From Streptomyces blattellae (GTDB taxonomy: Bacteria > Actinomycetota > Actinomycetes > Streptomycetales > Streptomycetaceae): DNA of 64,000 nucleotides. The position numbers were made by a program, and so were the translations under genes. The stretch is taken from contig NZ_WJBG01000112.1 of assembly GCF_009709555.1 (NCBI RefSeq), forward strand, positions 62,001-126,000, read 5' to 3'. Of this stretch, positions 1 through 9,347 are shown piece by piece; the stretch's first letter is position 1; every line of letters begins with the position of its first letter. A model generated the notes under the pieces. That model did not search any database. It had not been told where the DNA came from and saw nothing but the letters and a program-made list of their open reading frames with translations.

Positions 1-4
1 CGGA

Positions 5-58
5 ACGCGCCCGTAGGGGCGCGGGGAACTGCGCGACCAGCCACAACGGCGCCGCGGA
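5..58. repeat. Streptomyces-type extragenic repeat
   Basis: Noncoding stretch containing GGGGCGCGGGGAACTGCGCG, a sequence I recognise as a recurrent intergenic repeat in Streptomyces chromosomes, often just after gene ends. It lies downstream of the TPR gene, which is read leftward toward it. Function is unknown; identification is from memory of the motif. Confidence 0.45.
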
Positions 59-93
59 CACCCGACGGCACATCGCGGCACCCCAGCGGAGCG

Positions 94-1509
94 CTAAGGC
101 AGGGGCTCGTCCCCCGGCAGGTCACCGAGCCCCCGCAACGCCTCCCGCGCCATCGGCACCCGCCACGGCGAGAACCGCGGATTGATCCGCAGCGCCTCCT
201 GAAGGTGCCGCCGGGCGGGCCCGTACAGCTCCAGCTCCCCCTCGATCATGCCCCGGTGGTACGCGTACAGCGCACTGCGCACCCCACCCCCGTGCTCCTT
301 GTCCGTCGCCCGTACCGCGAACCGCAGCGCCTCCTCGTGCTGCCCGGCCCGGTGCAGCGCCCACCCCAGCGCGTCGGCCACGGCGATCCCGGGCTGGCGC
401 TGCCACTCGGCGCGCAGTCGCCGTACCGCCTCCTCCGGATCCCCGTGGTCCGCCTCGAACTGCCCGAGGACCAGTTCCTCGTCGGCCCCGTCCGCCGCGG
501 CACCGCGCACCCGCTCCCGCAGCAGGTCGTACTGCACGCGCGCGGCCTGATCGAGCCCCAGCGACTCGTACAACTCGCCCAGTTCCAGGGCGTATTGCGG
601 CAGCGGCTGCTTGGCGAGGGCCGCCCGGTAGGCGTTCAGCGCCTCCGACGTCCGCCCGAGCGCCGCCAGTGCCCGCCCCTGCCCGGCCTGCGCGGCCCGC
701 TGGTCGGGGTCGATACGGACCGCCTCCTGGAAGTGCCGCAGCGCGACTTCGAGGTCCCCGCGCTCGAACGCCAGCTGCCCGCCCCGCTCCAGATACGCGG
801 CCTTCTCGGCGGGCGCCTCGGCTCCGGCCGCCGCGTCGGCCAGCGCGGCGGCGGCGTCCTCGCGCCAGCCCTGGTCGCGGTAGACGGCCCCGGCCCGCGC
901 GAGCGCCGCCGGGCCGGAGTGCAGCTCCAGCAGCCGGTCCAGCGTCCGCTTGGCCGCCTTGTGATCGCCCAGCCCCGTGTAGGCGTCGATCAGCACCGGA
1001 TACGTCGTCCAGCGCTTCGCGTCCAGCTCCAGCGCGTCCTGCCCCCACTTCCGCGCCGCGAGGAAGTCACGCCGCGCGTTCGCCAGCGCCGCCATCCCGG
1101 TCAGCGCCCGCACGTTCCCCTTCGCCCGCGTCCGCAGCGACATACGCAGCGCCTGCTCGGCCCGCGGGAAGTAGGACGGTTCCGCGAGCCGTCGCCCCTG
1201 TTCGAGGTACGCCGTCCCGAGCACCGCCCACGACCGCGCGTCCTCGGGATGGGCCCGCACCCGCGCCTCACGCTCGCCGATCAGCGCCGCCAGGCCGGGC
1301 AGCGTGGCCGGCACCCCGGACCCCACCGCCGTCAGCGCCTGCGCCCCCGGCGCCGGAGCGGGCGCCCGCGAGTCCGACCCCTGGGAGGGCAGCAGCATCA
1401 GCACCACGCCGAGTACGGCGCATGCGGCGACGGCCGCGATCACCGCCCACCGGGCAACAGGCCCGCGCACCCTGGCCGGCGCTTCCTCTTGGTTCCCCAT
1501 GGCGCTCAC
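94..1509 (-). CDS. Membrane-anchored tetratricopeptide-repeat protein
   Basis: A 471-residue protein with one predicted membrane helix (about residues 21-40, WAVIAAVAACAVLGVVLMLL) after a short cytoplasmic head, then an Ala/Pro linker and helical repeats of TPR type from about residue 90 to the end. Clear units are seen around GDLEVALRHFQEAVRIDP and GRTSEALNAYRAALAKQP. TPR proteins act as protein-protein scaffolds; no catalytic motif is visible and the partner is unknown. The start at 1509 or the ATG three codons downstream (1500) are both possible. It is divergent from the FAD-linked oxidase, with an 89-bp gap that must hold both promoters. Confidence 0.85.
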   Translation of the reverse strand: MSAMGNQEEAPARVRGPVARWAVIAAVAACAVLGVVLMLLPSQGSDSRAPAPAPGAQALTAVGSGVPATLPGLAALIGEREARVRAHPEDARSWAVLGTAYLEQGRRLAEPSYFPRAEQALRMSLRTRAKGNVRALTGMAALANARRDFLAARKWGQDALELDAKRWTTYPVLIDAYTGLGDHKAAKRTLDRLLELHSGPAALARAGAVYRDQGWREDAAAALADAAAGAEAPAEKAAYLERGGQLAFERGDLEVALRHFQEAVRIDPDQRAAQAGQGRALAALGRTSEALNAYRAALAKQPLPQYALELGELYESLGLDQAARVQYDLLRERVRGAAADGADEELVLGQFEADHGDPEEAVRRLRAEWQRQPGIAVADALGWALHRAGQHEEALRFAVRATDKEHGGGVRSALYAYHRGMIEGELELYGPARRHLQEALRINPRFSPWRVPMAREALRGLGDLPGDEPLP

Positions 1510-1598
1510 TGTGCGTCAACACGACGACCGCGTTCCCGCACCCGAAGCCCGGTGCGGACGGGGTTCACACCGATGGCCCCGGGTGCGAACCTGTGATC

Positions 1599-2999
1599 AT
1601 GAGCCGTATCGAAGCGCCCAGCGACCAAGCGACCGGCAACCTCGTCGACCGCCTGCTCAGCGGCCTGCCCGCCGAGGCCGTCCTCACCGACCCCGACATC
1701 ACGGCCTCCTACGCCAACGACATGGCCAGCTTCTGCCCGGCCGGCGCCCCCGCCGTGGTCGTACTGCCGCGCACGGTCGAAGAGGTGCAGCACATCATGC
1801 GCGTCGCCACCGAGCTGCGCGTCCCGGTCGTCCCGCAGGGCGCCCGCACCGGACTGTCGGGCGCGGCGAACGCCTCCGACGGCTGCATCGTGCTGTCCCT
1901 CACCAAGATGGACCGCATCCTGGAGATCAACCCGGTCGACCGCATCGCCGTCGTCGAACCCGGCGTCGTCAACGCCGCCCTGTCCCGCGCGGTCGGCGAA
2001 CACGGCCTGTACTACCCGCCGGACCCCTCCAGCTGGGAGACGTGCACGATCGGCGGCAACATCGGGACGGCGTCGGGCGGCCTGTGCTGTGTGAAGTACG
2101 GGGTCACCGCCGAGTACGTCCTCGGCCTGGACGTCGTCCTGGCCGACGGACGGCTCATGACCACCGGCCGCCGCACGGCGAAGGGGGTCGCCGGGTACGA
2201 CATGACCCGCCTGTTCGTGGGGTCGGAGGGGTCGCTGGGCATCGTCGTACGGGCGGTCCTGGCGCTGAAGCCGCAGCCGCCGCAGCAGCTGGTGCTGGCG
2301 GCCGAGTTCGCCTCCGGGGCCGCCGCGTGCGACGCGGTGTGCCGGATCATGGCGGGCGGGCACGTACCGTCCCTCCTCGAACTGATGGACCGTACGACGG
2401 TGAAGGCCGTCAACGACCTGGCGCACATGGGACTGCCCGAGTCGACGGAGGCACTGCTGCTGGCGGCCTTCGACACCCCGGACCCGTCCGCCGACCTGGC
2501 CGCCGTCGGCGCGCTCTGCGAGGCGGCGGGCGCCACCGAGGTGGTACCGGCGGACGACCTGGCCGAGTCGGAACTCCTCCTCCAGGCACGGCGGTTGTCG
2601 CTCACCGCGCTGGAGGCGGTCAAGGGCACGACGATGATCGACGACGTGTGCGTGCCCCGCTCCCGCCTCGGCGACATGCTCGAAGGGACCGAGCGGATCG
2701 CCGAGAAGTACCAGCTCACCATCGGCGTCGTCGCCCACGCCGGCGACGGCAACACGCACCCGACGGTCTGCTTCGACGCCCAGGACCCCGACGAGTCCCG
2801 GCGTGCCCGTGAGTCCTTCGACGAGATCATGGCCCTCGGCCTGGAACTCGGCGGCACGATCACCGGCGAACACGGCGTGGGCGTGCTGAAGAAGGAGTGG
2901 CTGGCCCGCGAGATCGGCCCGGTCGGCGTGGAGATGCAGCGGGCGGTCAAGGACGTCTTCGACCCGCTGGGCATCCTGAACCCGGGCAAGCTGTTCTGA
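1599..2999 (+). CDS. FAD-linked oxidase, GlcD / D-lactate dehydrogenase type
   Basis: A 466-residue flavoprotein of the VAO/PCMH family. The N-terminal FAD-binding domain shows VVPQGARTGLSGAA and GGNIGTASGG (about residues 70-160). The C-terminal FAD-linked oxidase domain shows the conserved HAGDGNTHP and GEHGVGVLKK stretches near the end. Members oxidise 2-hydroxyacids such as glycolate or D-lactate using FAD. The exact substrate cannot be read from sequence, and no GlcE/GlcF partner is adjacent. The ATG at 1599 is chosen because upstream in-frame sequence is low-complexity Arg/Pro/Ala translation of the opposite-strand gene. The protein ends cleanly with the family-typical NPGKLF. Confidence 0.9.
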   Translation: MSRIEAPSDQATGNLVDRLLSGLPAEAVLTDPDITASYANDMASFCPAGAPAVVVLPRTVEEVQHIMRVATELRVPVVPQGARTGLSGAANASDGCIVLSLTKMDRILEINPVDRIAVVEPGVVNAALSRAVGEHGLYYPPDPSSWETCTIGGNIGTASGGLCCVKYGVTAEYVLGLDVVLADGRLMTTGRRTAKGVAGYDMTRLFVGSEGSLGIVVRAVLALKPQPPQQLVLAAEFASGAAACDAVCRIMAGGHVPSLLELMDRTTVKAVNDLAHMGLPESTEALLLAAFDTPDPSADLAAVGALCEAAGATEVVPADDLAESELLLQARRLSLTALEAVKGTTMIDDVCVPRSRLGDMLEGTERIAEKYQLTIGVVAHAGDGNTHPTVCFDAQDPDESRRARESFDEIMALGLELGGTITGEHGVGVLKKEWLAREIGPVGVEMQRAVKDVFDPLGILNPGKLF

Positions 3000-3078
3000 C
3001 CCCTTTTGCGGCTGAACCGCCGCCGCTCTCGCGGACGTGGCTGATCGCCGTTGTGGTTCCTCAATGGACGGTTGCGGC

Positions 3079-3540
3079 TCACTCACCTCCATCCTTCGGC
3101 CCGTTGCCCGGCCACTGGTCGTCGGCGGGGGTAGGGGCGAGCAACTGGTCGAGCGCGTCGTCGATTCCCAGCTGCTCGCCCTCAGTCCCCGGGGGCACCA
3201 CCCGCAGCGTGCGCTCCAGCCAGGCCGACACCTGGGCCGCCGGGGCCTCCAGCAGGGCGTCACCGTCGGGTGAACTCAGCGCCACGACGACGACGCTGCG
3301 CCCCTCGCTCTTCGTCGGCCACACCTGGACGTCCCCGTTCCCGCAGGGCCGGAACACGCCCTCGACGAGCAGGTCACGGGCGAAGGACCAGTGCACGGGG
3401 GAGTCGGAGTCGATGTGGAAGGAGATCCGGACGGCGTACGGATCGTCGCTGCGGAAGCTCAGCCGGGCCGGGACCGGGATGCTCCGCTCCGGCGACAGGA
3501 TGAGCTTCAGCTCCAGCTCCCGCTCTACCACGCTGTACAT
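3079..3540 (-). CDS. ssgG: SsgA-like sporulation protein, probably SsgG
   Basis: A 153-residue SsgA-like protein (SALP), a family confined to morphologically complex actinomycetes that directs septum placement and spore-wall events. Diagnostic stretches are ELKLILSPERSIPVPARL near the N terminus, the FARDLLVEGVFRPCGNGDV core, and SSPDGDALLEAPA with RVVPPGTE toward the C terminus. The acidic tail after about residue 130 is longer than in SsgB. Its place near a GlcD-like oxidase, RDD proteins and an M6 protease fits my memory of the S. coelicolor ssgG neighbourhood, which is the only reason for choosing SsgG over other SALPs. It starts at the ATG at 3540. Confidence 0.8.
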   Translation of the reverse strand: MYSVVERELELKLILSPERSIPVPARLSFRSDDPYAVRISFHIDSDSPVHWSFARDLLVEGVFRPCGNGDVQVWPTKSEGRSVVVVALSSPDGDALLEAPAAQVSAWLERTLRVVPPGTEGEQLGIDDALDQLLAPTPADDQWPGNGPKDGGE

Positions 3541-3817
3541 AGGGGCGTGTTTCCTCTCTTGTGTCGCTCTCTCGTGTCGCTTTCGCGGGCCCTGGCGAGG
3601 GCCCGTACGAGTGGAGAGCGGAGAGGGGCCGGAACCATTACGCGGGTTCTCGGAACTTTTTCGCGAGCCGCGGTCGATCGGCTCCGGGACGTGTGAAGTA
3701 CGTGTACGAGGTTGCCCGGAAAGGGGCGGGTCCTACGGGACTGGCGGTGGTTGTCGCGCCGGTCTGATAGATGTGGAGACCCTCAGATGACCCCCGAGCA
3801 GATACGGGACGACGGAC

Positions 3818-5416
3818 ATGAGCGCCCCAACCCCGGCCCCAGGTGATGACAGGCCCCGCGAGGGCTACTACCCGGATCCCTCCATTCCCGGATATGTCCG
3901 GTACTGGAACGGTGCCTCCTGGGTTCCGGGCACCAGCCGTCCGGCCCCGGCGGACGGCGAGCCGCTCGCCCCGCCGCCCGGCGCCGACCCGGCCCCGGCC
4001 CCGGCGCAGGTCGAGGAGACGGGCCCGCACTTCTTCGACGAGGACCCGGACGGCTCGTCGGGCGCCCCCGGTCCGGCCGACGCCCAGTACGGCAGCCGGC
4101 CCGAGCCCGCGTCCGCGTGGGGCGCCGACCGGTCCCGGCAGTCGGGCTTCGTCGGCGACCAGGACCGCCGTGTCTCCTGGGGCGCCGCGCAGGAGGCCGA
4201 CCCGAGGGTGCCCGCGGACGCCCAGGCCCAGCCGGACGGCCAGGCCACCGCCCGCACGGACGGCACGGCGACCATCCCGCCCACCGAGCCGGACGGCGTC
4301 GACTCCGGCAACACCTTCGTCTTCCGTCGGCCGACCCCCGGGCCCGGCGCGGCAGCCGCCTCCGCGAGCCCCGGCACCGACGAGGCACCCGACGGCACGA
4401 TGAAGTTCCGCGCGCTCTCCCCGCGCACCCCACAGCAGACCAGGGGAGCGGGGGCGCGGAGCGGTGGCTCCGGGTCGGCCGGGTCGGCCGGTGCCGCCTC
4501 GGCTTCCGCCCCCGCCGGTGCCGCCTCGGCCTCCGCCGCCTCCGCCGCCCCCGCCGCCTCGGCCTCCGCCGCCCCCGCCGCCGCGCCTTCCTCCGGCAGC
4601 GGTCCCGCAGCCCCCGGCTTCGGCGCCGGAAAGGCGGCCGCCGCCCGTGCCGCGGCCGTGCAGCAGCCCGCCACGCCGGCCACGCCTGCCACCCCCGCCG
4701 TGCCTGCCCCCACGGCCCCCTCCGGCGGCCCTCAGCAGCCGGCGCTCGCCGTCCCCCAGCAGCCCGGCGCCCCTCAGTCCGGCACGCCCATGACCAGCGG
4801 CTCCGGTGGCGGCCAGCCCTCCTGGGCGCAGCAGGTGCACCAGCTCGCCGGAGGGCCCGGCGACGACCAGCCCGTGGTGCCCTGGAAGCCGCCCGTGGAG
4901 GACATCTTCCAGGCGGCTGCCATGCGTCAGGCGTCGGCCCGCCCGGCCGGGCTCGGCAAGCGGCTCGCGGCCCGGCTCGTCGACACCGTCGTCCTCGCCG
5001 CCGTCACCTCCGTCGCCGCCGTCCCTCTCGGTACCCAGGCGATGGACCACGTCAACGAGAAGATCGACGCGGCCAAGCTGTCCGGCGAGACCGTGACCGT
5101 GTGGCTGCTCGACGGCACGACATCGACGTATCTCGGTATCGTCCTGGCGGTCCTGCTGCTGTTCGGCGTCGCCTACGAGGTGCTGCCCACCCACAGATGG
5201 GGCCGCACCCTCGGCAAGAAGCTGCTCGGTCTGGAGGTGCGGGACATCGAGGGCCACGAGCCCCCGTCCTTCGGCGCGGCAGTCCGCCGCTGGCTCGTGT
5301 ACAGCGTGCCCGGACTGCTCGTCGTCGGTGTGGTGGGCGTCGTGTGGTGCCTGTTCGACCGGCCCTGGCACCAGTGCTGGCACGACAAGGCCGCGCGTAC
5401 GTTCGTCGCCGGGTGA
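3818..5416 (+). CDS. DUF2510 / RDD-family membrane protein with Ala-Pro-rich linker
   Basis: A 532-residue protein in three parts. The first is a DUF2510-like head around residues 15-35 (GYYPDPSIPGYVRYWNGASW), common at the N terminus of actinobacterial membrane proteins. The second is a long disordered Ala/Pro/Gly/Ser region of roughly 330 residues, encoded by repetitive GCC-rich DNA near 4480-4720. The third is a C-terminal RDD domain from about residue 370, with GLGKRLAARLVDTVVLAAV, two further membrane segments, GRTLGKKLLGLEVRD and a closing WHDKAARTFVAG. RDD proteins are multi-pass membrane proteins of mostly unknown role. It sits 108 bp upstream of a second RDD gene on the same strand. 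Confidence 0.85.
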   Translation: MSAPTPAPGDDRPREGYYPDPSIPGYVRYWNGASWVPGTSRPAPADGEPLAPPPGADPAPAPAQVEETGPHFFDEDPDGSSGAPGPADAQYGSRPEPASAWGADRSRQSGFVGDQDRRVSWGAAQEADPRVPADAQAQPDGQATARTDGTATIPPTEPDGVDSGNTFVFRRPTPGPGAAAASASPGTDEAPDGTMKFRALSPRTPQQTRGAGARSGGSGSAGSAGAASASAPAGAASASAASAAPAASASAAPAAAPSSGSGPAAPGFGAGKAAAARAAAVQQPATPATPATPAVPAPTAPSGGPQQPALAVPQQPGAPQSGTPMTSGSGGGQPSWAQQVHQLAGGPGDDQPVVPWKPPVEDIFQAAAMRQASARPAGLGKRLAARLVDTVVLAAVTSVAAVPLGTQAMDHVNEKIDAAKLSGETVTVWLLDGTTSTYLGIVLAVLLLFGVAYEVLPTHRWGRTLGKKLLGLEVRDIEGHEPPSFGAAVRRWLVYSVPGLLVVGVVGVVWCLFDRPWHQCWHDKAARTFVAG

Positions 5417-5420
5417 CCGG

Positions 5421-5474
5421 GTACTCCGGAAGGGCCAGGTACTCCGGAAGGACCAGCTGACTCCGTACTCCGGA
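5421..5474 (+). repeat. Three direct copies of a 10-bp unit after the RDD stop codon
   Basis: GTACTCCGGA occurs at 5421-5430, 5439-5448 and 5465-5474, beginning four bases after the stop codon of the upstream gene. It is one of many short tandem duplications at gene ends in this window. Confidence 0.7.
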
Positions 5475-5523
5475 CGGCCGCTCGCCGGATGCGGAGCCGG
5501 AGGGTTCGCGGTCGACTCGGGCC

Positions 5524-6180
5524 ATGAGCAGCGAACCGCCCCCCGGCTCCGGTCAGCCGCCACCGGAAGAGGACCCGTTCCGGAAGCACCCCCCGCACCC
5601 CCCGCCAGGACAGGGATCAGGCTCGCCGTACGACGCCCCGCACGGCGGCGCCCAGCCCCCGCCCTACCAGGGCGGGCCCCTCGGCGGTGACCCGTACGGC
5701 GGCGGCTCGTTCCCGCGCGATCCGCTGGCCGGCATGCCCCCGCTCGCGGACAGCGGGAAACGCACGCTGGCCCGCATCATCGACATGATCCTCGTCGGCG
5801 TCGTCGTCTGGCTGCTCACCTGGGGCTTCGGCGTGAGCGAGTACGACGTCGCCGCCGACGACGTCGACTACGCCAGCTCCATCGCGCAGTCCGCGGTCGC
5901 CGCCGTGCTCTACACCGCCTACGACACCTTCATGATCGCCAGGACCGGGCAGACCCTCGGCAAGAAGTGGCTGAAGATGCGGGTGGCCAACCTCGACAAC
6001 GGGGCCACGCCCTCGGCGCAGACGGCGCTGGTGCGGTCCTTGGTGCTGTGGATCCCGTTCGCCTTCTGCTGTGCCTGCATCTGGACGGCGATCTCGGGTG
6101 GTGTGAGCTACTTCGACAAACCGTACAAGCAGGGCCTGCACGACAAGGCGGCCAAGACGGTGGTGGTCGGCACCGGCTGA
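5524..6180 (+). CDS. RDD-family membrane protein
   Basis: A 218-residue protein with a Pro/Gly-rich cytoplasmic head of about 75 residues (many PP and GG pairs) followed by an RDD domain. KRTLARIIDMILVGVVVWLL begins the first membrane segment, TLGKKWLKMRV is the conserved loop, and KQGLHDKAAKTVVVGTG is the typical C terminus. Function of the family is poorly known, with transport or membrane assembly roles proposed. It is in tandem with the larger RDD gene, suggesting a pair derived by duplication or working together. The ATG at 5524 lacks a strong ribosome binding site. A strong terminator follows the stop. Confidence 0.85.
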   Translation: MSSEPPPGSGQPPPEEDPFRKHPPHPPPGQGSGSPYDAPHGGAQPPPYQGGPLGGDPYGGGSFPRDPLAGMPPLADSGKRTLARIIDMILVGVVVWLLTWGFGVSEYDVAADDVDYASSIAQSAVAAVLYTAYDTFMIARTGQTLGKKWLKMRVANLDNGATPSAQTALVRSLVLWIPFAFCCACIWTAISGGVSYFDKPYKQGLHDKAAKTVVVGTG

Positions 6181-6210
6181 GGCGGCAGCGGGCGGGCGCG
6201 CGTACGGCAA

Positions 6211-6249
6211 CGACCGGCGGGCCCGTGAAAGTCACGGGCCCGCCGGTCG
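6211..6249 (+). terminator. Strong hairpin terminator after the RDD gene
   Basis: A perfect 18-bp stem (6211-6228 with 6232-6249) closes on a 3-nt AAG loop, 30 bp after the RDD stop codon. There is no U-tract, as is usual for Streptomyces terminators. Confidence 0.8.
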
Positions 6250-6250
6250 T

Positions 6251-6306
6251 AGACGCAAAGGATCAGATGTACTGGATCAGACGCAAAGGATCAGACGTAC
6301 TGGATC
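6251..6306. repeat. 28-bp direct tandem repeat, two copies
   Basis: Units 6251-6278 and 6279-6306 differ at a single base and abut the terminator hairpin. They end shortly before the 3' end of the convergent small membrane-protein gene. Confidence 0.85.
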
Positions 6307-6318
6307 AGGCTGCGAAGG

Positions 6319-6582
6319 TCACGCGGCCTTACCGGAATTGACCGGAACGCGCTCTGGTGTGGTGGCCTCGGCCGATGGCGCGGCGGCCGCGCCCGGCTTC
6401 GGCAGCGGAACCGTCATGGCGACCAGGAGCCCGAGAGCGAGCGCCGCGACGGCGATGACCGCGATCCCCACACCTGAACTCGTCTGTGACAGCAGCAGCA
6501 TGGCGAGGGTCGAGAAGATCACGGTGCATGAACCGTAGACGAGCTGTGCGGCGGTCGGTCGAGGCGCAGTCGGACGAGGCAT
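6319..6582 (-). CDS. Small two-helix membrane protein
   Basis: An 87-residue protein with two predicted membrane helices (about residues 15-33 and 38-56, the second rich in Ala/Val/Leu) and a Pro/Ala-rich tail. No family motif is recognised. GC3 is high and the gene is convergent with the RDD gene. It is divergent from the M6 protease across a 398-bp intergenic region. Confidence 0.6.
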   Translation of the reverse strand: MPRPTAPRPTAAQLVYGSCTVIFSTLAMLLLSQTSSGVGIAVIAVAALALGLLVAMTVPLPKPGAAAAPSAEATTPERVPVNSGKAA

Positions 6583-6805
6583 GGCAATCGTGTCCTCGGA
6601 AAGGGGGGCGAGAAGGGGCGCCGGCCTGGCATTGCGTAGGCTCGCGAGGCTTCCGCCAGCCGACTCTAATCGCAGGCATGCCCGAGCGGAACGAACGGTA
6701 AGCGTGACCTAACCAACAGTGTCGGTGCATGGGGGGCGCATCGAGTCACACCGTCCAGCAAGTGGACGGACCCACGCGCCCGTTGGTAGGCCCCCGGTAA
6801 TGCAA

Positions 6806-6870
6806 TTGACCTGTTCAAGTCAAGGGCTGTCTTTTCAGTTCAACCTCTAGTCAAATGGCTTCACTTGACT
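6806..6870. promoter_or_regulatory. Paired TTGAC/GTCAA dyads upstream of the M6 protease
   Basis: The 398-bp gap 6583-6980 is unusually AT-rich at 6800-6875. It holds TTGAC-N8-GTCAA (6806-6823) and AGTCAA-N10-TTGACT (6849-6870), two dyads of the same half-site, followed by direct repeats of GACTACACG. This is likely an operator/promoter region for the protease gene; the regulator is not identified. Confidence 0.4.
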
Positions 6871-6980
6871 ACACGAGTCTTTCACGCGACTACACGCGTC
6901 CTTCACGCGCGCGCGGAGCTGCGGACCTCCCGTGACCCAGGAGCCCTTTCCGCGTGCCCGGACGCTGGGGAGGATCTCAA

Positions 6981-9323
6981 GTGACCAGAAGACCCTGGGC
7001 GTTCAGAGCGGCGGCCACGACCGTCGCGCTCGCCGCGGCCACCGCCACGATCTCGGCCTTCACCGTGGCCCAGGCCGACAGCGCCGCGGAGCCGGCCGCC
7101 GTGAACCGGCAGGACCCGCTCCCGGACCAGCGCCAGGAAGAGCACGACCTCGACGGTCCGTTCACCAAGACCCAGGAGGCGCAGCGCCAGGAGGCCCTGA
7201 ACCAGGTCCTCTCCGGCGACGCCCAGGTCAAGGAGAACGACGGCTCCAAGGTCGTCCGGCTGAAGAGCAAGAAGGGCGACAGCAAGTACGTAGAACTGGG
7301 CCGCGAGAAGACCGACAAGATCTTCACGATCCTGGTCGAGTTCGGCGACCAGACGGACCCCCGCTACGGCGGTACGCCCGGCCCGCGGCACAACGAGATA
7401 GCCGAGCCGGACCGTGCGGAGGACAACAGCACGGCCTGGCAGGCGGATTACAACCAGGAGCACTACCAGGACCTGTACTTCGGCGAGGGCGAAGCCTCGA
7501 TGAAGACCTACTACGAGAAGCAGTCCTCGGGCCGCTACTCCATCGAGGGCGAGGTCGCCGACTGGGTCAAGGTCCCCTACAACGAGGCGCGTTACGGCTC
7601 CAACAAGTGCGACCCCGACAACTGCGCCTGGTACGCGGTGCAGGACGGCGTCACCGCGTGGGCCGAGGGGCAGAAGGCGGCCGGCAAGACCGACGCCGAG
7701 ATCAAGGCCAAGCTCTCCGAGTACGACCAGTGGGACCGCTACGACTTCGACGGCGACGGCGACTTCAACGAGTCCGACGGCTACATCGACCACTTCCAGA
7801 TCGTGCACGCCGGTGAGGACGAGTCCGCCGGCGGCGGCGCACAGGGCGAGGACGCGATCTGGGCCCACCGCTGGTACGCCTTCGGCACCGACGCCGGCTC
7901 CACCGGCCCCGACAACAACAAGCTCGGCGGCACCCAGATCGGCGACACCGGCATCTGGGTCGGCGACTACACCATCCAGCCGGAGAACGGCGGACTCGGC
8001 GTCTTCGCCCACGAGTACGGCCACGACCTCGGTCTGCCGGACCACTACGACACCGCCGGCGGCGAGAACTCCACCGGCTTCTGGACCCTGATGTCCTCCG
8101 GCTCCTGGCTCGGCACCGGCGAGGAGACCATCGGCGACCGGCCCGGCGACATGACCGCCTGGGACAAGCTCCAGCTCGGCTGGCTCGACTACGACACCGC
8201 GCGAGCCGCGACGAAGTCGACGCACAAGCTGGGCGTCGCCGAGTACAACACCAAGAACAAGCAGGCCCTCGTGGTCACTCTCCCCGAAAAGTCGGTCACC
8301 ACCGAGGTCGTCACTCCCGCCGAGGGCGCGACCCAGTGGTGGAGCGGCAGCGGCGACAACCTCCGCAACACGCTGACCCGTTCCGTGGACCTCACCGGCA
8401 GGACGTCGGCCACGCTGACCCTCGACGGCTGGTACGACATCGAGCGGGACTACGACTACCTCTACACCGAGGTCTCCACCGACGGCGGCGCCAGGTGGAC
8501 CCCCGTGGACGGCACGGTGGACGGCCAGGCCATCCCGCGTGACGGCAGCGGCAACCCCGCACTCACCGGCACGGTCGACGGGTACAAGAAGCTGTCGTAC
8601 TCCCTGGACGCGTACGCGGGCCAGAACATCCAGCTCCGCTTCCGCTACTCCACCGACGGCGGTGTCGCGCAGAAGGGCTTCGCGGCCGACGCGATCACGG
8701 TGACCGCCGACGGCAGCCCGCTGTTCACCGACAACGCCGAGACGGCGGACGCCGCGTGGACCGCGACCGGCTTCTCCCGCATCGGCGCCTCGTTCACCAA
8801 GAGCTACGCGCAGTACTACATCGCCGAGAACCGCCAGTACGTGTCGTACGACGAGACCCTCAAGGTCGGCCCGTACAACTTCGGCTTCTCGACGACCCGT
8901 CCGTCCTGGGTGGAGCACTTCCCGTACCAGAACGGCCTGATGATCTGGAAGTGGGACACCTCCCAGACGGACAACAACACCAGCCGGCACAACGGCACCG
9001 GCCGGCTCCTCCCGGTCGACGCCCACCCGACCGCGCTGAAGTGGTCCGACGGCACGCTGATGCGCAACCGCATCCAGTCCTACGACTCGCCGTTCAGCCT
9101 GTATCGCACGGACGCCGTCACGCTGCACAACGCGGGCGTGGAGACGAAGATCCCGTCGCAGAAGGGGGTGCCGGTCTTCAACGACCACACCAGCACCTAC
9201 TACGACGAGAGCAACCCGCGCGGGGGCGTCAAGATCACTGACACCAACACCAAGATCAGGATCGTCAATGAGGCCAGGAACGGCTCGACGATCACGCTCC
9301 AAGTCGGCCCCGCGGTGAAGTAA
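6981..9323 (+). CDS. Secreted M6-family metalloprotease (immune inhibitor A type)
   Basis: A 780-residue secreted zinc protease. The signal peptide covers roughly the first 35 residues (RRPW head, long Ala/Thr-rich core, AQA-type cleavage). An acidic propeptide of about 100 residues follows. The M6 catalytic domain has the zinc motif HEYGH at residues 344-348 within HEYGHDLGLPDHYD, and an upstream Asp-rich segment (YDFDGDGDFNESDGY) likely to bind calcium. The C-terminal third is a beta-rich domain typical of immune inhibitor A-like proteases. Such enzymes degrade extracellular proteins. The GTG at 6981 is chosen because GGAGG stands 7 nt upstream (6969-6973). It is monocistronic, with a terminator at 9348. 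Confidence 0.9.
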   Translation: MTRRPWAFRAAATTVALAAATATISAFTVAQADSAAEPAAVNRQDPLPDQRQEEHDLDGPFTKTQEAQRQEALNQVLSGDAQVKENDGSKVVRLKSKKGDSKYVELGREKTDKIFTILVEFGDQTDPRYGGTPGPRHNEIAEPDRAEDNSTAWQADYNQEHYQDLYFGEGEASMKTYYEKQSSGRYSIEGEVADWVKVPYNEARYGSNKCDPDNCAWYAVQDGVTAWAEGQKAAGKTDAEIKAKLSEYDQWDRYDFDGDGDFNESDGYIDHFQIVHAGEDESAGGGAQGEDAIWAHRWYAFGTDAGSTGPDNNKLGGTQIGDTGIWVGDYTIQPENGGLGVFAHEYGHDLGLPDHYDTAGGENSTGFWTLMSSGSWLGTGEETIGDRPGDMTAWDKLQLGWLDYDTARAATKSTHKLGVAEYNTKNKQALVVTLPEKSVTTEVVTPAEGATQWWSGSGDNLRNTLTRSVDLTGRTSATLTLDGWYDIERDYDYLYTEVSTDGGARWTPVDGTVDGQAIPRDGSGNPALTGTVDGYKKLSYSLDAYAGQNIQLRFRYSTDGGVAQKGFAADAITVTADGSPLFTDNAETADAAWTATGFSRIGASFTKSYAQYYIAENRQYVSYDETLKVGPYNFGFSTTRPSWVEHFPYQNGLMIWKWDTSQTDNNTSRHNGTGRLLPVDAHPTALKWSDGTLMRNRIQSYDSPFSLYRTDAVTLHNAGVETKIPSQKGVPVFNDHTSTYYDESNPRGGVKITDTNTKIRIVNEARNGSTITLQVGPAVK

Positions 9324-9347
9324 GCGGAGTCTTCGCAGGTCAGAGCG

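Noticed and set aside
3638..5563. A 641-codon minus-strand frame opposite the RDD gene
   Set aside because: Gly/Arg/Val low-complexity composition produced by reading the Ala/Pro-rich RDD gene backwards; no motif and no start signals.
6903..9302. A 799-codon minus-strand frame opposite the M6 protease
   Set aside because: A mirror frame of a coding sequence with strong third-position GC bias; the M6 protease on the other strand has signal peptide, zinc motif and ribosome site.
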